64,000 nucleotides of DNA from Balanoglossus misakiensis (taxonomy: Eukaryota > Hemichordata), in assembly GCA_040954595.2 (NCBI GenBank), contig CM082578.2, positions 7,750,001-7,814,000 on the forward strand, in the 5' to 3' direction. Under the pieces are notes generated by a model. That model was not told the DNA's origin. It saw only the letters and a program-made list of their open reading frames with translations, and made no database searches. A program made the translations under genes and the position numbers. This document shows, piece after piece, positions 13,601 through 24,500 of the stretch. Each line of letters starts with the position of its first letter. The stretch's first letter is position 1.

Positions 13601-15578
13601 TCTTGATCTCTCTGCCATTGAATTAACTTAATAACTTCCCCATATGATTACATTTATCATGGTACAATCATTATTTGTTGTGGTGGCTCATTCACTGATA
13701 ATAAGTTTACTCAGTGAATTAGGGAAAAAAACAATACATTTTTAGATATATCTGATAAACCGCTCTGAAAATGTCAAAAATGGGGTCAAATCTCGGAAAA
13801 ATAGTTTTATATGTATATCCTTATTCCGTACCTCTGCGTGAAATGGCTTGCCGCAGACAATCAAATCGATTAATATTTTTTTATGAAACTGGACTCAACT
13901 TTTGATTTTGACAGTAAAAATTTAATTTCACTTTGCAATTTTTGTAAGAGAACAAGCAGCGTACAAGTTATGACAATTTCGACTCGTACGTCAAAATTAT
14001 GACAAAATGTGTGCATTTTCTCAATGTTTACCTTTGTTTTATAAACAAATATATCAGCTTCTAATGGCTTATGTTTTACTTTGTTGCGATTTTCAGTTAC
14101 CAACAAGTTCCACATCGACTCGTCGAGCGGCCGAATCACAACTTTGGATACATTTGACTACGAGGCGGGCGAAGTGGGTTTCGCCGTTACGGTTCGGGCC
14201 GAAGATGGCGGTGCAACACCATTATCCGTCGATCAGTCTTTCAATGTAGTCATTGACGACTACAATGACCACGCTCCTGAATTCGACAAAAACTACTACG
14301 ACGAAGTGGTGACTGAAGGTGATCCCGTGGACACTGTTGTCACAACGTATGCATTGTCCGATGACGACTCGGCCGGCATCACCTCATACACCACGACCAT
14401 CGTCTCGGGCAACACAAACAACAAGTTTAAGATCGACAATGTTTTAGATCAGGTTCAAGTGAGCGCCGTGATTGATTTGGATGTAGCTACTAATGACCCC
14501 GACCAATACTATTTGGTCTTGGAAGTTGTGGACGGTGGCACCCCCGAGTTGACTGGCACTAGCACCGTTCACGTCACCGTAACTCACAGTAACGACCACG
14601 ATCCAGTGTTCTCGGCTACCACGCCAACCACCTTATCGGTAGGCCTGCTATTTTGTTTTTTATTTATTTAAGATTTTTTTTAAATTAAATAACACCAAAA
14701 AACACACCAAACATTATGCGCATTCAATCAAAATTTTCTGCTTTATTATTAACCTAAATTTGTACCTGAGCTAAATATTTGGTTTGTTTTGAAAAATGCT
14801 GCATGTAAAACGTATTATAATGTACGGACGCTTGAAAGTTGGACTAAAGTGGAGGAAGATGGAAAGAGTGGCACACACGGCTGTGAATTAAAATCAACTA
14901 ATCTGTACATGTATGTAAGTCTTTCAGGGAGCATTGGATTTTCACCAACACACGGTCACTGACCGTGGCCAACACAATGAAATTTGTTTTGCCTTCTGTC
15001 ACAGATAAACGAAAACGACGGCGTTGGAACCTTAGTGGGGACTGTTAATGCGGACGACAACGATTATGGTCCCTCTGGTGACATAACATTCTCGATTCAG
15101 AGTAAGTCTTGATCAGTTGGCGCACATGAGCACGAAAGTCAACACTTGCCAACATTTGTTTCGGGGTATGGCACGTCTTTGCGACCCACATCCCAGTTGG
15201 TGCGTTTTGTATAGACCGTGTAACTCAGCTGGATGACTAATTTATTCAGGGTGTGTGCGTTTTTGCGGCCATCGCAAAGTAGGTCAACTAACGCAGGTGT
15301 TTGATACCGTCTATCATTTGATTTCAGATGGAGATACGTATGATAACTTCAATATCGACCCGGTCACCGGCGACATTGAAGTCAAATCCCCCGTCGACTA
15401 CGAGACGACGGGATCCCCCATTACCCTGACGATAAAAGCTGCCGATGGTGGCTCCCCTCAGCGGACGGCGACCAGTGACGTGGATATCATCGTGGTGGAC
15501 GTGAACGACAACGACCCGGTATGCAACCCGATGAGTTACGTGGAGAGTATCGGAGAAACAGCAGCAGCCGGAACTTCC
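10616..15578 (+). other. Cadherin gene region: EC1 to EC7 exons
   Basis: Nine exons encode EC1 (ending DINDDP), EC2 (DVNDESP), EC3 (YVNDNSP), EC4 (PENEFTP), EC5 (DYNDHAP), EC6 (HSNDHDP) and EC7 (DVNDNDP). EC1 follows almost directly on the expected signal peptide and has two cysteines, one at its very start. Introns in EC3, EC5 and EC7 all fall just after the strand reading YSIS, YSIT or FSIQ, each in phase 1. The 839-base intron 13,258-14,096 contains only AT-rich sequence and a small palindrome at 13,550-13,567. Confidence 0.85.
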
Positions 15579-18500
15579 GTAAGAACACTTTCCTACTTTC
15601 ACGCTTCATTGCATTACCCCTGATGCTCCTGTATGTCCCACGGCTGACGGATATTTGTCGAAAATCTAATTTTTTCGCCGGCCGGGGGATTTATTATTTG
15701 TTTAACCCTTTCCCTCTATGGAAGTCCAAACCATGGCTGTGAAAGGGTTGACCGTGATCCAAACAGTCAAGTTTTGCATTTCCTCTCTGATGATATTTCC
15801 GACATCTGAAAATTAACGGACACAGCTACAAAAATCGCAACCTTTATATGTTTCGAAGACTTAATTTCTTCTTTATGGGCCAGTGTTGAAAGTACACTCC
15901 AAGCGTGGAAACTATTTGTCGCACACGTTACTATCACATATTGTAGGTAACACATACAGAAACTATATTTTTTCTCTTCACATTGCAGGTAGCACAACTG
16001 GCGTGCACCGATGGCGATGGCGACACACTCACATACTCAATAACGACCGGTGATCTGGGCGATTTCGAAATCGATGCAACCGGTCTTGTTAAGGTTGCCG
16101 CGGGTGAGTAGTCAAACGTTTCTCGATCGATCATCGTTGACCATAATCGCATCAAATGATGGTTGGGCGTGTAGCTTTATTCTCCCTGATCAGAAAGCAA
16201 CAATTAATTTAGAGTTGTATCGTCAAAAGGAGCTTGACACCACTTGTACTGGTGCATGCCGCGACAAGATAGACTGGCAACGCCTCACGTGACTTGCCTT
16301 ATGTATACGACATTGTCTCCTGTGCATATGAAGATGGGTGAAAAAAAACAGTTTTGACTTTCCTCTCTTCTATTATTTTTGACGACTGAAAAACAAGCAA
16401 AATCGTTCTCATATCCAAATATCTTAAATGCTCTCTTCGAACAGCCCACACCATCGATTACGAGTCAGGTCTGGTAAGCTACACACTGGCATGTGACGTC
16501 ACAGATGGCGTCACCTCGGTCCAGCCAGTAGTCACTGTCAACATCGACCCAGTAAACGAACACGTCCCAACGTTCACGCCAGCAACGTGGACGGTGACCC
16601 ATGGCGAGGATACCGGAGTTGGTTCTCTCATCGTGGACGCCTCGTCGAACGTGGCTGACGATGATGATCCGCCTCATGCAATCACCGATTATTCCTTGGA
16701 TTCAGGTATTATATTCAACTGCTCATGTTTCGTCATATACCAGCCATGCAACATACACGTTTGCTTCCCTCAGCCCATTACTTAAGTCAAAGAGACTTAC
16801 AACTTTACTGAACATGCAAATGTGGCGACCAGTCAACGAGTATGATAATTAACGTGCCTCTGAACATTTTTTTGCCAGTCACGCCCGCGAGCGGAACAAG
16901 CAAATTCAGTCTGGACACGGGAACCGGCGAGGTTACCCTGGTGCAACCTCTTGACTTCGAGGATGTGCCGTCATACGTCCTGGTCATCACAGTTACCGAT
17001 GGTGGTGGGTTGACTGACACAGCCACCATCACAGTGACCGTGACTGACGTCAACGACAACTCGCCCACGTGTTCTGATGTACTATTCCTCCGCGATGTTG
17101 ATGAGGGCACATGTAAGTACAAACGATTACTTTTGAGCATCGTGAGTGCTGTTGCTGCCGCCGATCCTAGCGGAGAGTAGCCACTCATTGACAGGTCGAG
17201 GGAAAAAAAGAAATTATAACTAGATTAATATACTAGTATTGGGAAAACACTGCAGAAGAACATGGTTGAAATAAACGCGTGTGCAAAATAATGGAAATAT
17301 TTCTGAAATATGAATCACAAAACGACAGTCATATTGGGTCACAGTGCAACACAAATCGAAGTACATATGTATATATTGCCCTTATCACAAGTACAAATAG
17401 ATCCAGAATATTCTACATTGTGGTTCAGGATATAAGATGGGAACATGTTGACCATTATTGGATTGTATCGCAAAACAAGCTGGTTGAATTGTGCATCTTC
17501 GTACTTTGTCATCGCACCACATTTAAGAGTGCTTAGCAATAGGCCCACACTTAACTGAGGTTTCGATTTCCTGTTTTTGCAGTTCCGTATACTGCAGTAT
17601 CATCGGCTGAACTGGCCTGCAGTGACCTTGATGCCGGAACTACACTTTCATACTCTCTCACCGCTCAAAGTCCAGCTACCGAATTCAGCGTTGATAGCGT
17701 TTCCGGTGACGTCAAGCTGATTGGTTAGTATATCGAGTTCCTAAAAATGTACACAAAAATAAATTATCGTTACTAACAGCGAACAAGGTTATTTCAACCA
17801 ATCTCCTCAGCCTGTATGTTGTACTATTTCGATGGGTCTCGACGACTGCATTCCATAAACTTTTAACTCAACGTCAAATATTGCTAAAACAACACCCAAA
17901 GCAACCAATAGGCATCTGGAAGGCTTTTCCTGCTAAATTTTGGGTACATCTTTATTGTTTTCCATTCGCAGCCGATACCCTGGATTTCGACCTCTCACAC
18001 CGATTGTACAATTTAGAGCTCACGGTTACAGATGGAGGTACCCCTCTGAAAAGCGCGGTCATTGAAATCCAGGTAAATGTGCTGCCTGTGAACGAGGGAA
18101 CCCCAACTTACCTCGCACCATTTACTGCGTCCGTGCCTGAAGACTCCCTTGTCGGCACGTACGTACAGACCTGTGTCGCCAATGACGACGACTCGGCCGA
18201 CACATCGGACGGGGTCGTCACCTATTCCATCACGAACGGCGACCCGAGCGCGCACTTCTACATCGACTCCAGCACGGCCGTGGTGACGGTCCGCGGCCAG
18301 CTGGACGCCGAAACCACCAATTCCTACGACTTGGAGATCGCAGCCGTCGACGGCCCGGGCCTCACCGCCACGCAGACCCTCCTCGTGACCGTCACCGACG
18401 TGAATGACGAGGTCCCGACGTGCGCCGAGTACACGTACAGCGACTACCTGTTGGAAGACACGGCGATTGGTACAGTACTGTACTCGCTGGTGTGCACCGA

Positions 18501-21500
18501 CGGTGACGGGGATGTGCTGACGTACGACATCACCAGCGGAGACGACACCACGTTCATGGTGAACATCAACGGCGAAGTCATACTACAGCAAGCGGTCGAT
18601 TTCGACACCGGCGATCGTACCTTTCCCCTCGAAGTCAACGTATCGGATTCTGTGAATTCTGTGATTGTTTACGTCACGTTTATTGTAGAAGCTGTCAACG
18701 AACACCCGCCGGTATTTCAAGGTGAGTGATACCTTGATAATGAATAATTAACGGGGAATAATTAAGACCGCCATTATTTTGAGTTGTTCTTCGTACGAAA
18801 TAACGTGGTGCGGCCTCCAAAAAGAGCGCCTTTTTTAATTTGCGAATTTATGAGATCTTTTCAGTACTCTTCCTTGGTTCGTTCCTTCAAATAAGAGGGG
18901 CAGTTAGCTCTGACTATTTCGGTCTATTTTCAGTATATTTAAACTGTGTATCTACTGTAACTACAGTTGCTTGTTCATAGTTAGGACTTGAATTCATTTG
19001 CCAAGAATAATAATGGCCTTTAATTTTATATACATGATTTGTCGAGAAGTTAATGATTGAGAATTGTAAGATTAGCAAAAAGTTGGAGTTACTGGGCTTT
19101 AATGTCACGCTTTTATGGGGCGAGTCGAAATGTCACGATATCTGCATTCTTCCGAATTATTGTAGGCGCCCCTTACGCACCAATCGTACCCGAAGATACT
19201 GCCACGGGCACGACCATCGAGACTGTACTGGCTACCGACGTCGACTCCGCTGCCACTTCTCACGGCGTGGTGAAATATTCGTTCGGCGCCACGTGTGCCT
19301 GCCCAGAGTTCAGCATTGACCAGGACACCGGCGACATCATTCTGTTACAGAACCTAGACTACGAGGTTTCAACCGTGCACGTCCTTACCGTCGAGGCCAC
19401 CGACGGTGACTTCACTGATACGGAGACTGTGACGGTCACCGTGACAGACGTCAACGACGAACCACCGGTGTTCACTCAACCGCTGTACAGGTGAGAGAAT
19501 CACCGTCCCCGACGGCGACATCTCGTGTATCCCGTCAGATCTCCCGTCCCACCTGTCATTCGAGCGTGAAAAAAATGGTCCATATTTGGAGGAAAACTAC
19601 TTTGACAACCTTGTGCAAATTTAGGCTATTTTTTTACTCTAATTTTATACTTTTTATCAACTGCGGCATCTTGTGCGACTTCTGAAGTTAAATCATGATG
19701 ACATATACCTAGTACATTCAACATTATTATAATTTTGAAAATTGCATTTAGGGTCCAGACTTGAAATAGAACAGAAACAAACATATGTTTATGTTGAAAA
19801 ATACAGAACAGTGCTGTCAAACGTTACATTCATACTGCCCCTTTTATCCGATTGAAAATGATCGGTTGACTCATTTAAGAAGCATGGTGTGGATAGAAAT
19901 TATAAGCGTGCCATTTGCAATGTTATATAACCTATCTATCTATCTCTGTCTCTCTCTTTAACAGTGGTTCTGTTTTGGAAGAACAGGCGGCCGGAGAAAG
20001 CGTCGTCACTGTTGTGGCAAACGATGCAGACACTGTCCTCAACGACAACAACGTGATTCGTTATGACATCACAGGTTTGTTCTTTTACAACTCGCTCATG
20101 AAAGAGTGTTGGATGTTACTTTCTAAGTAAAGATAGTGTACATTTGTACTATCTTCAGTTTTCCACTTACGTGAACTGGTGACTGCAATTTGTATATGTT
20201 TTAAAATATAATCCAAGAAAAATAAATTCTCCTCAAGCAGTAATAAAAATGGACTAATATCATTGTAAATTGAGTTCGCCAATCCAGTGTGCTATGTTTG
20301 TTTCTATTCGTTCTCATAGACGGTGATCCAAGTGGTTTCTTTGCGTTCGCCGACCCTAATATCGGAGAAATAACAACGACGGGTCCCATTGACTACGAAG
20401 TTGACCAAACGTTTACCCTGACTGTGACAGCGGAAGATCTGGACGGCGCCGCCGGTGCCAACACGGCAACGACGTTGGTGACGGTCGACATTAACCCCGC
20501 AAACGAAGCCGACCCCGTTTTCCAATCGACGCCGTACACCGCGCCAGTCAGCGAAGACGCCGATCTGGGGACAACCGTGTTCCAAGTGGACGCCACAGAC
20601 GGCGACGACCCCGGTCACCCCCACGGCCAGGTGAGGTACAGCATCACGGACGGAAACAACGCCGGGCATTTCACCATCGACGAGATCACCGGCGAGATTA
20701 TCACCGTTGCGCTGCTTGACCGGGAGACTAAGGCCACCTACGTACTTACCGTCACCGCCACTGACAGCCCGACTATTCCAGCGGACGAACTGTCAACTGA
20801 GGAGAATGTCACCATCACGGTGAGTGACGTCAACGACAACACGCCGGTGTTCACACCAGCCGCATACAGCGCCAGCGTCTACGAAGACGAGATCGTCGGT
20901 ACCCCTGTTGTGACCTTAACCACGTTCGATGCTGATGAAGGGGTCAACGGACAAGTAGACATCTCAAAAACGGCCGGTGATGCGACTGACGATTTCGTTC
21001 TCGTCGGCAATGACATACAAATCAACGCGCCGTTAGACCACAGTGTGAAGGACTTCTACGAGATCACGTACACCGTGACTGATCGCGGAACGCCGTCACT
21101 GACGAGTGAGGGCTATGTTACCATCACAGTTCTGTCCGTCAACAGTTTTGCACCGGTCTTCAACCCGTCGACGGACAGCGTGACCTGGTCCGAATCCACC
21201 AACATAGGTCAACTCATCTACACAGCAGTGGCTACTGACGCTGACGGACCAGGCATACACAGCGAGTTGGCATACTTCATCACGGACGGCGATCCCGGAG
21301 CGACTTTCCTGATCGACACGTTGACCGGAGACATCACGCTGAGCGCGGTCCTTGACCGAGAAACCATCGCCCGTTATGACCTCGAGATCACCGTGTACGA
21401 CAACGCCGGCGACACACTTGCACCGGACACATTAAGCGACGTCATGAACTTGACGGTGATCGTCAGCGACGAAAACGACAACAATCCCGTTTTCAACCCC

Positions 21501-24500
21501 GACCAATATTTTACCAACATCGACGAGAACGTTCCTGTAGGCTATTACGTCATCACCGTCGTCGCAACGGACACCGACACCGGGACCAACGGCAACGTGC
21601 AGTATGGCTTCAGCGCGGGTCTGGGGCAGGAAAACTTCGATATCGATCCCAACACCGGCGTCATCACCACGGCGGAGGTGATCGACTACGAGACGGACAC
21701 GATGTTCAGTCTCATGGTGGAAGCCGTGGACGGCGGGTCTCCATCGGCGCGGACGGGGTTGGCCAACGTGCGCATCGACGTCACCGACCTGAACGACAAC
21801 GCGCCGATCGTATCTCCGTCCAACTTCACCGTGGCCATCTCGGAAGACACGGCGTCGTTCACTCTGGTGACCCCGGTCCAGGTGACGGACGCAGACAGCG
21901 GGGCGAACGGAGCCGTGACGTGCGTCATCGTGCCGAGTACGAATCCCCTCGGCCAATTCGCCGCCAACCCCACCGACTGTGACATATACACCACGAACGT
22001 GGGACTAGACAGAGAGAATATTGACAGGTACAGGTTGTTTTGTGTTTTTGTTGAAAACTGATTTAAAGTCTAATCCAGACCCGAATTCGTCCGTCAGCAA
22101 AAGCCTAGGTTGCTACATCCACGCAGATTATGTTTAAATAGCAAGGGAAAATACTGGACATTTGGCACATACCATAAGGAGCAGAACACAAAACTGTGTA
22201 GCTGACATACTGTCACGCTGAAAATATAAGAATTAGCCACGACCTTTTAATTCCACCATGTTTCTGACCCTTTTCTCTGGTGTTATGCGTGTTTTAAGTG
22301 CAGTACGGTTTGTCTTTACACATCTAACTTTGCATTTTGTTCACAACATACCCACAATTGTATTTGGGAGTGGACAACCTGTGTTTTATAAGTTGTGTTG
22401 CGTCATCTAAATTCACACCTATCTTTCCAGCTACGACTTGGTCCTCAACGCCACAGACGGCGGCACTCCCATGCTGTACGGCGTCGGCTACATCACTGTG
22501 ATCATCCTGGACGTCAACGACAACCGCCCCGTGATTAACCCGGCATCTTACGCTGTAAGTATCGCAGAAACCACGGCAGTGGGAACCGTTGTTGTGGAGG
22601 TTTTGGCCACGGATGCTGATATCGACGAGAACGGGCGATTGACCTACGAACTCACTAATGGAAACGAGCTGGGTGAGTGACAATTATCGTGCGTACGGAA
22701 TATTGTTGTTGATATCATTTGTTCCTCAGTCTCCTTCTATGGTCAAAAAACTCACAACTTACCACGTCTTCAATAATGCCATAGACAATCCGACTTCTAC
22801 TTTCTATGATAATGCTAGGGCAAAGTTGTTGTTCTAGCTGTTTTCAGACATTTGTGATCCTGTGTTATGAAGTTTTGATCTAACTTTCGTTAAAAAAAAC
22901 TTTCTGAGTTGTTTTAACAACATTTTTTCCGCACCGAATACAGATCATTTCCACATTGATCCCGACACTGGTGTGATCACGGTCGCTGAAGTGCTTGACC
23001 GTGAAACTAAAGCGAGCTACGCAATGACGGTCACGGTGAGCGATAATGGTACACCCCAGAGATCATCGACTGCGCCCGTGGATATCACTTTGATCGACGT
23101 CAATGATAACACTCCCGAATTCACCTTGGATCCCTACATGTTCACTGTTGAAGAAAATGTCCCCATTCCGACGTACGTCGACAGTGTCGCGGCCACCGAC
23201 CCGGACGCAGGCACCAATGGCGAGATCGTGTACTCCATCGAAAGCGGCGCCAACAAGGACCACTTCACTATCAACATGAACACCGGGCAACTCTACACGG
23301 ACGCACCCATGGACAGGGAGACCATCGCCCGCTACGAGCTCGTGGTCAAGGCCTCCGACAAAGCCGTTCCCTCCCTCTTCAGCGAGGCGGACGTCATCAT
23401 CGACGTGGCCGACCTCAACGACAACAACCCGACGTTCACAGCGAACCCGTACACGGCGACCATCGACGAGAACACGGCCGTGGGAACCGAGGTGGTGACG
23501 GTCACCGCGCTCGACGCGGACTCGGGGGCGAACGGGCTCATCACGTACTCCATCCCCGCGTCAGAAACGACAGCAAACACATACTTTCAGATAGGGTCCT
23601 CCACGGGCGTCATTACCGTGAAGGCATTGCCCGACTACGAGTTGTACCCGTCCATCGAATTCGAGGTCATCGGCGCCGACGGCGGGGTGGCTCCGAGAAC
23701 GGCCACCACCACGGTGATCGTCACCATCACCGACATCAACGACAACTCGCCGGTCTTCAATCCGAGCTTCTACAGCGAGGAGTTGTCCTACCTGAATGAC
23801 CTCGGCGAGCCCGTTGTTACGGTGACAGCAACAGATTCGGATGCAGGTCAGACTGTGAGCTATTACTTCCAGGAGGCTTCGGATTTGTTTGAATTGGACC
23901 AGACGACGGGTGAGTGAATTAATCCATGGAAGTTTTTACACATTCCGATTATGAATATTTTTTGTGGGCGTCACTGTTTGAGTTGCTTATTAAAATTGGC
24001 TACGAATGCAAGTGGTTCTCAGCAGCATCTTTTGGTAATATTTATACAGGGGCATAGCTGTAACATTTGCTAAATTTTCAGCGTGTGTGAAATTAATGTA
24101 GTTTGTTTTTCTACTCGCGACAGTGTGCCAGTTGGCAAATACTGAAAATGGCCAAAAGTTATCTTGTTGTCGTGGGAGCTACTGTAGTAATCACACAAGC
24201 ACGAGGCGGCAGCACTATCTCATATTTATCAAAATTTTAATAAAACGACAAAAGGAAAAAGAGTATTTAACGACTGCATGCATGCAAGCACAGATATTAC
24301 CACTCCGAGACCCGTATTCGACGTTTTGTCTCATCTTGCTTTCCCGCCATTCCAGGTAACATCCGGGTGATCGTGGATAGGCAACCGCTGAGGGACACCA
24401 AGTACGACCTGTTCGTGGAAGCCAGAGACAGCGGCTCGCCGCAGAGGACATCGAACACCGACGCCACGATTCGCATCGACACTTTCGACCCCTACGAACG

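Noticed and set aside
15660-15745. Imperfect inverted repeat around AACCCTTTCC / GGGTT
   Set aside because: Arms are short and mismatched, with no terminal-repeat structure, so it is likely chance within an intron.
20304-21994. Long minus-strand open frames opposite the cadherin
   Set aside because: They mirror the GC-rich coding exon on the + strand and show no domain of their own.
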